This document shows positions 24,178 through 32,772 of a DNA stretch of 35,102 bases, in pieces (the first letter of the stretch is position 1; each line of letters begins with the position of its first letter). The DNA is from Candidatus Fonsibacter lacus (GTDB lineage Bacteria > Pseudomonadota > Gammaproteobacteria > Burkholderiales > Burkholderiaceae_C): assembly GCA_009921245.1 (NCBI GenBank), contig RFXW01000004.1:1-35102 (forward strand), in the 5' to 3' direction. The notes under the pieces were generated by a model that saw only the letters and a list, made by a program, of their open reading frames with translations, had not been told where the DNA came from and did no database searches. Both the position numbers and the translations under genes were made by a program.

Positions 24178-24759
24178 ATGACATGGTTACACCCCGAACA
24201 CGTCAATCCACAGGCGTTGCTCGCCACGCTGGCCAATGCGGCGCAGCAGTGGGCGCGCCGGGCCCCGCCGCCCGATTGGCTTAGCCACGAGGCCCTTAAC
24301 CGCCTGTTGTTGCTGGCCAACCATGTGTTGGCGCAGCACCCGGCGGCGCTCAAGCGCCTACGGCGGCATCAGCATAAAACCGTGGCACTGCATGCTGAAG
24401 CGGTGGCTTGCCATGTGCGCATCAGCGAAGCCGGCATGCTGCTGCCGCTGGCTGCAAGCGCCGCGCCGGATGCGCCTGATTTGTTGCTCAAGCTGCCGCA
24501 CACCCCTTGGGCAGACACCGTGGCCCGCTGGCAAGACGGCTTACCGCCCGATGTCGAGGTAACCGGCGATGTGATGTTGGCCGCCGAAATCGGTTGGCTG
24601 CGCGAGCACGTGCGTTGGGACATAGAAGAAGACATGGCGCGGGTGCTGGGCGACGTGCCTGCTGCTGCCCTGATGCGCGCCGCCCGAGGGGTTGCGCAAG
24701 TCGTGGCGCAGTGGCGGCCGCCCCAGCCTGCGGCACAAGCGCCAGGCGGTGTAACTTGA
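24178..24759 (+). CDS. ubiJ: Ubiquinone biosynthesis accessory factor UbiJ (SCP2-like)
   Basis: Between ubiE and ubiB; SCP2-like core and [29 protein letters not shown]. Confidence 0.82.
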   Translation: MTWLHPEHVNPQALLATLANAAQQWARRAPPPDWLSHEALNRLLLLANHVLAQHPAALKRLRRHQHKTVALHAEAVACHVRISEAGMLLPLAASAAPDAPDLLLKLPHTPWADTVARWQDGLPPDVEVTGDVMLAAEIGWLREHVRWDIEEDMARVLGDVPAAALMRAARGVAQVVAQWRPPQPAAQAPGGVT

Positions 24760-26309
24760 AGCGTTTATGGCGTGGCGCCACCATTGCTTGGGTGGCGTGT
24801 CGATTTGGCTTGCTCGAGCTGGGTTTGGCTGGTTTGCCGCAACGCTGGCCCAGGCGCGTGGCACGGTGGTTCACGCCGCCCTCGGTGCGGCGCCAACCGG
24901 CTGGTCAAAGGCTGCGTCAGGCGTTGGAGTCGCTTGGCCCCATATTTATTAAATTCGGACAGGTGTTGTCCACCCGGCGCGACCTGTTGGCCCCCGAATT
25001 GGCCGACGAATTGGCCCGCCTGCAAGACCGGGTGCCGCCGTTTGCGGGGCAGGAGGCGGTGCGCATCATTGAGCGCGCCTTGCAGCGACCGGTTGCCGAG
25101 CTGTTCAGCGAATTCGACACCCAGCCGGTAGCCAGTGCCTCGATTGCCCAGGTGCACTTTGCCACGCTGCCCGATGGTCGTGAGGTGGCGGTTAAGGTGT
25201 TGCGCCCTGGTGTGTTGGCTGCGATTGAAAAAGACTTGGCGCTGCTGCGTGCCATGGCAGGGTGGGTGTCACGTTTATCAGCCGATGGCCGACGCCTGCG
25301 CCCGCGCGAGGTGGTGGCCGAGTTTGACAAATACCTGCACGACGAACTTGATTTGTTGCGTGAAGCGGCCAACGCCGCGCAGCTGCGGCGCAACATGCAA
25401 GCGCTTGACTTGGTGTTGATCCCCGAAATGGAATGGGCGTTGTGCCACCCCGAGGTATTGGTGATGCAGCGCATGCACGGTGTGCCCATCAGCCAAGTGC
25501 AACGCTTGCGTGACGCCGGCGTTGACATGGCGCAACTGGCCAAAGACGGCGTAACGATTTTCTTTACCCAGGTGTTTAGAGACGGGTTTTTCCACGCCGA
25601 CATGCACCCAGGCAACATTCAGGTGAGCCTGGCCCCTGAGCATTTTGGCCGCTACATTTCGCTGGATTTTGGTATTGTTGGCACGCTCACCGCCTACGAC
25701 AAAGAATACCTGGCACAAAACTTTGCAGCGTTTTTTCGGCGCGACTATCGGCGTGTGGCCGAGCTGCACGTGGAGTCGGGTTGGGTGCCGGCGCAAACCC
25801 GCACCGACGAGCTCGAGGCCGCCATCCGCGCCGTGTGCGAGCCGTATTTTGATCGACCGCTGCAAGAAATCTCTTTGGGCATGGTGCTGATGCGATTGTT
25901 TCAAGCCTCGCGCCGCTTCAATGTGGAAATTCAGCCGCAATTGGTGTTGTTGCAAAAAACCCTGCTCAACATTGAGGGTTTGGGGCGTCAGCTCGACCCA
26001 CAGCTAGACCTGTGGAGCACTGCCAAACCGTTCCTAGAAAAATGGATGCTCGAGCAACTTGGCCCCAAGCGCTTGCTTGAGCAGCTGCGCCAAGAGGCAC
26101 CGCACCTGGCCAAATGGCTGCCGGCGTTGCCGCGCCTGTTGGGCCAGTCGCTGTCTGCACCCACGGCTTCGCCCACCGAACCTTGGCTGCAATTGCTAAC
26201 CGAAACCCGGCGCACCAACCGGTTGCTGCAAAGCCTACTGATGGCGCTGATCGGGTTTGTGGTGGCTTTGCTGGCGTGGCAATGGCTGCCTTACCTAAGC
26301 CTTTTATAA
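24756..26309 (+). CDS. ubiB: Ubiquinone biosynthesis protein kinase-like UbiB (ABC1/ADCK family)
   Basis: [53 protein letters not shown]; probable TTG start overlapping the ubiJ stop. Confidence 0.94.
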   Translation: MKRLWRGATIAWVACRFGLLELGLAGLPQRWPRRVARWFTPPSVRRQPAGQRLRQALESLGPIFIKFGQVLSTRRDLLAPELADELARLQDRVPPFAGQEAVRIIERALQRPVAELFSEFDTQPVASASIAQVHFATLPDGREVAVKVLRPGVLAAIEKDLALLRAMAGWVSRLSADGRRLRPREVVAEFDKYLHDELDLLREAANAAQLRRNMQALDLVLIPEMEWALCHPEVLVMQRMHGVPISQVQRLRDAGVDMAQLAKDGVTIFFTQVFRDGFFHADMHPGNIQVSLAPEHFGRYISLDFGIVGTLTAYDKEYLAQNFAAFFRRDYRRVAELHVESGWVPAQTRTDELEAAIRAVCEPYFDRPLQEISLGMVLMRLFQASRRFNVEIQPQLVLLQKTLLNIEGLGRQLDPQLDLWSTAKPFLEKWMLEQLGPKRLLEQLRQEAPHLAKWLPALPRLLGQSLSAPTASPTEPWLQLLTETRRTNRLLQSLLMALIGFVVALLAWQWLPYLSLL

Positions 26310-26329
26310 TTCGCGCTTGCTCCACCCAG

Positions 26330-26350
26330 TTCGGGCGGCGCCCGTTTTTT
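26330..26350 (+). terminator. Short intrinsic terminator-like hairpin between ubiB and fmdB
   Basis: CGGGC-GGC-GCCCG followed by T6. Confidence 0.7.
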
Positions 26351-26359
26351 CCTTACACC

Positions 26360-26695
26360 ATGCCAATATACGCTTACCGCTGTTCCGCGTGTGGCCACGC
26401 CAAAGATGTGCTGCAAAAAATGGCCGATGCTCCGCTGACGCAATGCCCCGCCTGCCAGGGCGAAACCTTTGCCAAACAAGTCACAGCCGCTGGTTTTCAA
26501 CTCAAAGGCTCGGGCTGGTACGTTACCGATTTCCGTGGCGGCCAAGCCGCCCCGTCGGCCAGTGCCGACAGCAAGGCCCCAAGCACCCCGTCAAGCGACG
26601 GCGCGGCTTCAAACGCCTCCACCAAGCCGGCCGACACCGCTGCCAAGCCCGCCGATTCGGCCGCCAGCGCGCCGGCCTCGGCCAGCACCAACTAA
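26360..26695 (+). CDS. FmdB family zinc-ribbon protein with Ala/Ser/Pro/Lys-rich tail
   Basis: MPIYAYRCSACGHAKDVLQKMADAPLTQCPACQG...FQLKGSGWYVTDF; CxxC pairs. Confidence 0.9.
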   Translation: MPIYAYRCSACGHAKDVLQKMADAPLTQCPACQGETFAKQVTAAGFQLKGSGWYVTDFRGGQAAPSASADSKAPSTPSSDGAASNASTKPADTAAKPADSAASAPASASTN

Positions 26696-26698
26696 CTT

Positions 26699-27325
26699 AT
26701 GACGCGTCTACGCAAATGGCTGCTGGCCGGGTTGCTGGTGTTGCTGCCCATCATCATCACCGTTTGGGTGCTGGAGTGGGTGATCACCACGCTCGATCAA
26801 ACGCTGCGCATACTGCCGCCACAGTGGCAGCCCGAAACCCTGTTGGGTGTGGCTATTCCCGGCATGGGCGTGGTGTTTGCCCTGCTGGTGCTGGTGGTGA
26901 TTGGTGCGCTGGCGTCAAACTTCGTGGGCAATGCCCTGATCCGTTGGTGGGATGGCTTGCTGGCCCGCATTCCCGTGGTGCGCTCGATCTACTCTGGCGT
27001 AAAAAAAGTTTCCGAAACCCTGTTTGCCGACAAAGGCCAGGCTTTTCGCAAAGCCGTGCTGGTGCAGTGGCCGCGCGAGGGTGTGTGGACGATTGCCTTT
27101 CTCACCGGCAACCCGCCACCAGACGCCACCCAGTACCTAGGTAACGGCTACCTTTGTGTGTATGTGCCCACCACGCCCAACCCCACCAGCGGCTACCTGG
27201 CCATGGTGCGCGAGGCCGATACCGTGGCCTTGGATATGTCGGTGGACGAGGCCTTGTCTTACGTGATCTCGTTGGGGGTGATTGCGCCGCCCAAGCGTCC
27301 GCCCCGGCCGGTGGAAGCAACCTAA
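26699..27325 (+). CDS. DUF502 family membrane protein
   Basis: [17 protein letters not shown]..., [41 protein letters not shown]. Confidence 0.9.
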   Translation: MTRLRKWLLAGLLVLLPIIITVWVLEWVITTLDQTLRILPPQWQPETLLGVAIPGMGVVFALLVLVVIGALASNFVGNALIRWWDGLLARIPVVRSIYSGVKKVSETLFADKGQAFRKAVLVQWPREGVWTIAFLTGNPPPDATQYLGNGYLCVYVPTTPNPTSGYLAMVREADTVALDMSVDEALSYVISLGVIAPPKRPPRPVEAT

Positions 27326-27371
27326 ACGCGGCCAAGCCGAATCCATACCCCCTTACAGCGCGAGTTACCTC

Positions 27372-29171
27372 ATGTCCATGCGAAGCCACTACTGCGGTCA
27401 AGTTACTGAAACCCATATGGGGCAAGAGGTGGCGTTGTGCGGTTGGGTGAATCGTCGGCGTGACCACGGCGGCGTGATTTTTGTTGACTTGCGCGACCGT
27501 GAAGGCACGGTGCAGGTGGTGTGCGACCCCGACCTACCCGATATGTTTGCATTGGCCGAAGACCTACGCAACGAATACTGCGTGCGCGTGACAGGCAAAG
27601 TGCGCGCGCGGCCCGAGGGCACACAAAACGACGCCATTGCCAGCGGCCGCATAGAGGTCTTGTGTCAACACCTTGAGGTGCTGAATGCGTCGGTGACGCC
27701 CCCGTTTTTGCTTGACGACGACAACCTGTCGGAAACCACCCGCCTGACCCATCGCGTGCTCGACCTGCGGCGCCCGGTGATGCAGCGCAACCTGCGTCTG
27801 CGCTACCAAGTGGCCATGGCGGTGCGGCGCCACCTTGATGAGCAGGGGTTTATTGATATCGAAACCCCCATGCTCACCAAAAGCACGCCCGAGGGCGCGC
27901 GGGACTACTTGGTGCCGAGTCGGGTGCACGATGGCGAATTTTTTGCGCTGCCGCAGTCGCCGCAGTTATTCAAGCAGTTGCTCATGGTGTCGGGCTACGA
28001 CCGCTACTACCAAATCACCAAGTGTTTCCGCGACGAAGACTTGCGCGCGGACCGCCAGCCCGAATTCACTCAAATCGACATTGAAACCTCGTTTTTGGAC
28101 GAGCAAGCCATTCGCGCCATGTTCGAGGGCATGGTGCAAGAGATTTTTCGTCAAGTCCTCAACGTTGAGCTTGGCGCTTTTCCGGTGATGCCCTACGCGC
28201 AGGCCATGGCTTTGTACGGATCCGACAAACCCGACATGCGCATCGCCATGGAGCTCACCGAGCTCACCGACGTCATGGCCGATGTCGACTTCAAGGTATT
28301 CGCCGCACCAGCGCAAGACCCCAAAGGGCGGGTGGTCGCGTTGCGTGTGCCGGGTGGTGCGCAGTTGTCGCGCGGCGACATCGACGGTTACACCGAGTTC
28401 GTCAAAATTTACGGGGCCAAAGGGCTGGCGTGGATCAAGGTGAATGAATTGGCCAAGGGGCGCGAGGGCTTGCAGTCGCCGATCGTTAAAAACCTGCACG
28501 ACGACGCCTTGCAACAGGTGCTGCAGCGCAGCGGTGCGGCCGACGGTGACTTACTCTTTTTTGGGGCAGACCGTGCCCGTGTGGTCAACGACGCCATGGG
28601 CGCCTTGCGCGTAAAAATTGGGCACAGCGAATGGGCCAAAGGGCAGGGTTTGTTCACCGATCGCTGGGCGCCGTTGTGGGTGGTTGATTTCCCCATGTTT
28701 GAATACGACGACGAAGGGCAGCGGTGGAGCGCCGTTCACCACCCGTTTACCGCGCCCAAAGACGGGCACGAAGACTGGATGGACACCGACCCCGCGCGTT
28801 GTCAAGCCAAAGCCTATGACATGGTGCTCAATGGCTGGGAGCTGGGTGGCGGCTCGGTGCGTATTCACCGCGCCGAGGTGCAGCAAAAAGTGTTTGACGC
28901 GCTCAAAATTCAGCCCGACGAAGCGCAGCAAAAATTTGGTTTCTTGCTCGACGCCCTGCGCTACGGTGCGCCGCCGCACGGTGGCATTGCTTTTGGACTT
29001 GATCGCCTGGTAACGCTGATGACGGGTGCCGAGTCGATTCGCGACGTCATTGCATTTCCCAAAACGCAACGGGCCCAGTGTTTGCTCACGCAGGCGCCTT
29101 CGGCGGTGGATGAAAAGCAGTTGCGCGAGCTGCACATTCGCCTGCGCAACGTGGCGCCAACCGCCCACTGA
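27372..29171 (+). CDS. aspS: Aspartate-tRNA(Asp/Asn) ligase
   Basis: [43 protein letters not shown]; class II motifs; [12 protein letters not shown]. Confidence 0.97.
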   Translation: MSMRSHYCGQVTETHMGQEVALCGWVNRRRDHGGVIFVDLRDREGTVQVVCDPDLPDMFALAEDLRNEYCVRVTGKVRARPEGTQNDAIASGRIEVLCQHLEVLNASVTPPFLLDDDNLSETTRLTHRVLDLRRPVMQRNLRLRYQVAMAVRRHLDEQGFIDIETPMLTKSTPEGARDYLVPSRVHDGEFFALPQSPQLFKQLLMVSGYDRYYQITKCFRDEDLRADRQPEFTQIDIETSFLDEQAIRAMFEGMVQEIFRQVLNVELGAFPVMPYAQAMALYGSDKPDMRIAMELTELTDVMADVDFKVFAAPAQDPKGRVVALRVPGGAQLSRGDIDGYTEFVKIYGAKGLAWIKVNELAKGREGLQSPIVKNLHDDALQQVLQRSGAADGDLLFFGADRARVVNDAMGALRVKIGHSEWAKGQGLFTDRWAPLWVVDFPMFEYDDEGQRWSAVHHPFTAPKDGHEDWMDTDPARCQAKAYDMVLNGWELGGGSVRIHRAEVQQKVFDALKIQPDEAQQKFGFLLDALRYGAPPHGGIAFGLDRLVTLMTGAESIRDVIAFPKTQRAQCLLTQAPSAVDEKQLRELHIRLRNVAPTAH

Positions 29172-29196
29172 GAGCCAAGGTGTGGTTGGGCACGCC

Positions 29197-29649
29197 ATGC
29201 CAACCGAATTCAAAATCCCGCAATCGGTGCTGGTGGTGGTGTACACCGCGGCTTTAGACGTGCTGTTGCTGCGTCGCACCGACACCGAAGCCTTTTGGCA
29301 AAGCGTCACCGGCTCCCGCGCCAGTGTGCACGAGCCTTGGGCCGACACCGCCTCACGCGAGTTGATGGAGGAAACCGGCTTAAGCAGCCACGCGCCCGGT
29401 GTTCAGCTCACCGACTGGGGCATGGAAAATGTTTATGAAATTTACCCCCGTTGGCGGGCACGTTATGCCCCGGGCGTTAGCCACAACACCGAACGCGTGT
29501 TTGGGCTTAGGTTGCCGCAGCGCCTGCCGATCACGCTCAGTCCACGCGAGCACAACGCTTGTGCGTGGTGGCCGTGGCGCGAGGCCGCCGATCGTTGTGC
29601 GTCACCATCCAACGCCGAGGCGATTCTTTGGCTACCTCGCCTGGCGTAG
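29197..29649 (+). CDS. nudB: Dihydroneopterin triphosphate diphosphatase (Nudix)
   Basis: FKIPQSVLVVVYTAALDVLLLRRTD...FWQSVTGSR...ASRELMEETGL; NudB-like. Confidence 0.88.
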   Translation: MPTEFKIPQSVLVVVYTAALDVLLLRRTDTEAFWQSVTGSRASVHEPWADTASRELMEETGLSSHAPGVQLTDWGMENVYEIYPRWRARYAPGVSHNTERVFGLRLPQRLPITLSPREHNACAWWPWREAADRCASPSNAEAILWLPRLA

Positions 29650-30839
29650 ACGGCAACAGCTTGCGCTGGCACGCCGGACATCGGCTGACGCTGCTAACCG
29701 GCGCCTCGCAGTGGTTTCCGCGCCTGTGCCAAGCCATGGCACAAGCGCAACGCCGCATTTGGTTAGAAACCTACATTTTTGACTTTGCCGGCAGCGCGCT
29801 GCAAGTGGCGCAGGCCTTGGCCGATGCCGCGCAACGGGGGGTGCAGGTGCGGGTGATGGTGGATGGCGTGGGCACGCCAGCGATCCCGCCCCACTGGCAA
29901 AGCGTATGGCGTGCCGCCGGGGTGCGCTTGGCGGTTTATGCGCCGCTTGGGCGACTTGGCCTTAGCCTTCCCAGCCAGTGGCGGCGGCTGCACCGCAAGC
30001 TGTGTGTGGTGGACGATGTGGGGTATTGCGGCGGCATCAATGTGGTTGACGACTTGCTCGACCCCACCTTAGGCCAGCTCACGCGGCCGCGGCTGGACTT
30101 TGCCGTTGAAGTGCAAGGCCCGTTGGTGAGCGACATGCGCCACGCCATGCAGCAACTATGGGTGGCACACACGGTGCCCTTGGCGGCGCGACGTGATCGA
30201 CTCGAGCGTATGCGCCATGCCCTGCAGCAAGGTTTGCATGCGGCACCTTGGCCAGCGCCGCAGGCCAGCACGCGCGCGCGCTTGGTGCTGCGCGACAACC
30301 TGCTGCACCGGCGCGATATTGAGCGCGCCTACCGCGGCGCCATGGGGCGCGCGCGCCATGAAATTTGGCTTGCGGTGGCTTACTTTGTTCCCGACTTGCG
30401 GCTGCAGCGGGCACTGCGCTGGGCGGTGCGGCGCGGCGTGAAGGTGCGGATTTTGATTCAGGGTGAGTACGAAAACTTCATGCAATACCACGCCGGTTGG
30501 TACACCACTGCATGGTGCGTGCGCCACGGCATTGAGGTCTACCGCTACCAGCCCAGTGCGTTTCACGCCAAAGCGGCGGTGGTGGACGGCCGCTGGGCCA
30601 CGGTGGGGTCGAGCAACCTTGACCCGATCAGCCTGTTGCTGGCGCGTGAAGCCAATGTCTTGATCGACGACCCTGCGTTTGCTGGTGCTCTCATGCAGCG
30701 ACTGCGGGACGTCACCCAGCACCAGGCCGAGCCGTTGGCGCCGTTGTTGCTCAAGCGCGGGTTTGGACAAAAAGTGCGCGATGTTGCTGCCTATGCCGCC
30801 ATGCGCGTGGCGTTGTTCTTAACCGGCAACCGTTATTAA
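29628..30839 (+). CDS. clsB: Cardiolipin synthase / phospholipase D family protein (ClsB-like)
   Basis: Two HKD motifs: HRKLCVVDDVGYCGGIN and HAKAAVVDGRWATVGSSNLD; start uncertain (TTG 29628 assumed). Confidence 0.87.
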   Translation: MATSPGVDGNSLRWHAGHRLTLLTGASQWFPRLCQAMAQAQRRIWLETYIFDFAGSALQVAQALADAAQRGVQVRVMVDGVGTPAIPPHWQSVWRAAGVRLAVYAPLGRLGLSLPSQWRRLHRKLCVVDDVGYCGGINVVDDLLDPTLGQLTRPRLDFAVEVQGPLVSDMRHAMQQLWVAHTVPLAARRDRLERMRHALQQGLHAAPWPAPQASTRARLVLRDNLLHRRDIERAYRGAMGRARHEIWLAVAYFVPDLRLQRALRWAVRRGVKVRILIQGEYENFMQYHAGWYTTAWCVRHGIEVYRYQPSAFHAKAAVVDGRWATVGSSNLDPISLLLAREANVLIDDPAFAGALMQRLRDVTQHQAEPLAPLLLKRGFGQKVRDVAAYAAMRVALFLTGNRY

Positions 30840-30900
30840 ACGGGCCGGGATGTTACAGTAGAAGGCACTTCAAGACACGGCCCTGGCCACATTGCCCCGT

Positions 30901-31596
30901 ATGACTGACAAAGAAGATGGCGTGCCCGTATCGGTCAAGATACGCGAGCGCCTGCAGGCTCAGCGCCAGCGTTTTCACTCCAACGACAACATTGCCGCCC
31001 ATATCTTGCCGGGTGAACTTGACGCCTTACTAAACGAAGTCGCGGGCAAGATGCAAGGCGTGCTCGACAGCTTGGTCATTGATACCGAAAATGACCACAA
31101 CACCGCCGATACCGCACGCCGTGTGGCCAAGATGTACATTCAAGAGGTTTTTCGCGGACGTTACGTTAACCCGCCCGCGGTGACGGAGTTTCCCAACGCC
31201 GAGCACCTGAACGAATTGATGATGGTCGGGCCCATTGTGGTGCGCAGTGCCTGCAGCCACCACCTGTGCCCAGTCATTGGCAAGGTCTGGATTGGGGTGT
31301 TGCCCAACGAGCACACCAATGTGATTGGCCTATCCAAATACGCCCGCTTGGCCGAGTGGATCATGGGGCGGCCGCAGATTCAAGAAGAGGCGGTAGTGCA
31401 GCTGGCCGATATCATTCAAGAGCGTACCCAGCCCGACGGCCTGGCGATCGTCATGGAGGCCAGCCACTTTTGCATGGGCTGGCGCGGCGTGCGCGACCTG
31501 GACAGCAAAATGATCAACTCGGTCATGCGTGGCGTTTTTCTTAAAGACGCCAACCTGCGTCGAGAATTTTTGTCGCTTATTCCGCGGGGGAAATAA
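30901..31596 (+). CDS. folE: GTP cyclohydrolase I family protein (non-canonical CSHH motif)
   Basis: NTADTARRVAKMYIQEVFRG, ACSHHLCPVIGKVWIGVLPN, VIGLSKYARLAEWIMGRPQIQEEA, HFCMGWRGVRD. Confidence 0.9.
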   Translation: MTDKEDGVPVSVKIRERLQAQRQRFHSNDNIAAHILPGELDALLNEVAGKMQGVLDSLVIDTENDHNTADTARRVAKMYIQEVFRGRYVNPPAVTEFPNAEHLNELMMVGPIVVRSACSHHLCPVIGKVWIGVLPNEHTNVIGLSKYARLAEWIMGRPQIQEEAVVQLADIIQERTQPDGLAIVMEASHFCMGWRGVRDLDSKMINSVMRGVFLKDANLRREFLSLIPRGK

Positions 31597-31599
31597 ATC

Positions 31600-31998
31600 A
31601 TGCTGGTGCGTTTGCTTTATGTCAGCCGGGCGGCACAACACGAAGCGCCTGAGGCCATCGATGGTATTTTGTCCACGTCGCGCGCGCATAACATCGACCA
31701 AGGCGGTATTTTTTTGCAAGCCATTGAAGGCGGGCGTGAAGCGGTGAACCGTCTCTATAGCGTGATTGTCAAAGACCCACGCCACACCGACGTGGTGCTG
31801 CTTAGTTACGAAGAGATATCGGAGCGCCGCTTTGGCGGCTGGACCATGGGGCAGGTCAACCTGGCCAAGGTGAACGCCTCGATCGTGCTGAAGTACTCGG
31901 AGCGTCCGGTGTTTGATCCGTATCAAGTCTCGGGGTCGGTGTCGCAGGCGCTGCTCGACGAGCTCATGGCAACCGCGTCCATTATTGGCCGCGCCTAG
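31600..31998 (+). CDS. BLUF domain protein with apparent internal deletion
   Basis: MLVRLLYVSRAA...SRAHN...GGIFLQAIEGGREAVNRLYSVIVKDPRHTDVVLLSYEEISERRFGGWTMG; BLUF signature minus the GITGxLCYG segment. Confidence 0.87.
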   Translation: MLVRLLYVSRAAQHEAPEAIDGILSTSRAHNIDQGGIFLQAIEGGREAVNRLYSVIVKDPRHTDVVLLSYEEISERRFGGWTMGQVNLAKVNASIVLKYSERPVFDPYQVSGSVSQALLDELMATASIIGRA

Positions 31999-32010
31999 CG
32001 CGGGCGCGGC
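31988..32010. terminator. Bidirectional hairpin between convergent BLUF gene and moeB-like gene
   Basis: GCCGCGCC-TAGCGCG-GGCGCGGC, perfect 8-bp inverted repeat; no strong T-run. Confidence 0.4.
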
Positions 32011-32760
32011 TCAGGCCGCCGCACACACCGAGCAATCTGGGCGCTTGGCCAGTGTAACGGCGTGCACCTCAAGGCTGCCCGCGTGCAGCAAACGCATGGC
32101 GCCATCGGCCCCGCCCAAGCCGCCGGTGAGTATGCGAATGGCCTCGGCGGCTTGCATGCTGCCCACCATGCCCACCAAAGGCGCCAACACCCCCATGGTG
32201 GCGCACTGTGCTTCTTCGGGTGGCGTGTTGGGGTCAAACACGCAGGCGTAGCACGGTGACTGCGGCCAATCGCAGCGAAACACCGCAAGTTGCCCGTCCC
32301 CCTTGATGGCCGCGCCCGAAACCAACGGCCGACGCGCCTGCACGCAAGCGCGGTTGATTGCTTGTCGGGTTTCAAAGTTGTCGCAGCAGTCCAGCACCAC
32401 GTCGGCGTGCGCGGTGTGTTGGGCAAGCCACGCCGCGTCCGCGCGTTGCGCCACCGCGGTCACGCGAATGTCGGGGTTGATCGCCCGCATCGCCGTGGCC
32501 AAGGATTGCACCTTGGCCTGCCCCAGCCGGTCCATGGTGTGCCCAATTTGGCGCTGCAGGTTGGTTAGGTCAACCACATCGTCGTCGACAAGAGTTACAT
32601 GGCCCACACCGGCGCTGGCCAAATACAGCGCCGCGGCGCAACCCAGGCCCCCCGCGCCCAGCACCAGCGCGTGCGCACCCAGCAGCTGGGTTTGACCCTC
32701 AATGCCGATGCCATCGAGCATGACGTGCCGGGCGTAGCGCAGCAGTTGCTCGTCGTTCAC
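32011..32760 (-). CDS. moeB: HesA/MoeB/ThiF family adenylyltransferase
   Basis: VLGAGGLGCAAALYLASAGVGHVTLVDDDVVDLTNLQRQ, DCCDNFETR, Zn CxxC pairs CYAC/CSVC. Confidence 0.9.
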   Translation of the reverse strand: MNDEQLLRYARHVMLDGIGIEGQTQLLGAHALVLGAGGLGCAAALYLASAGVGHVTLVDDDVVDLTNLQRQIGHTMDRLGQAKVQSLATAMRAINPDIRVTAVAQRADAAWLAQHTAHADVVLDCCDNFETRQAINRACVQARRPLVSGAAIKGDGQLAVFRCDWPQSPCYACVFDPNTPPEEAQCATMGVLAPLVGMVGSMQAAEAIRILTGGLGGADGAMRLLHAGSLEVHAVTLAKRPDCSVCAAA

Positions 32761-32772
32761 GGCCGTAACGGG

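Noticed and set aside
24507-24755. Long N-terminal extension of the ubiB ORF, possible fusion or frameshift
   Set aside because: Extension is arginine-rich out-of-frame translation of ubiJ; the TTG at 24756 overlapping the ubiJ stop fits the UbiB N-terminus
26317-27144. 275-aa ORF overlapping fmdB and the DUF502 gene
   Set aside because: Alternative-frame translation of two well supported genes; no recognisable motifs
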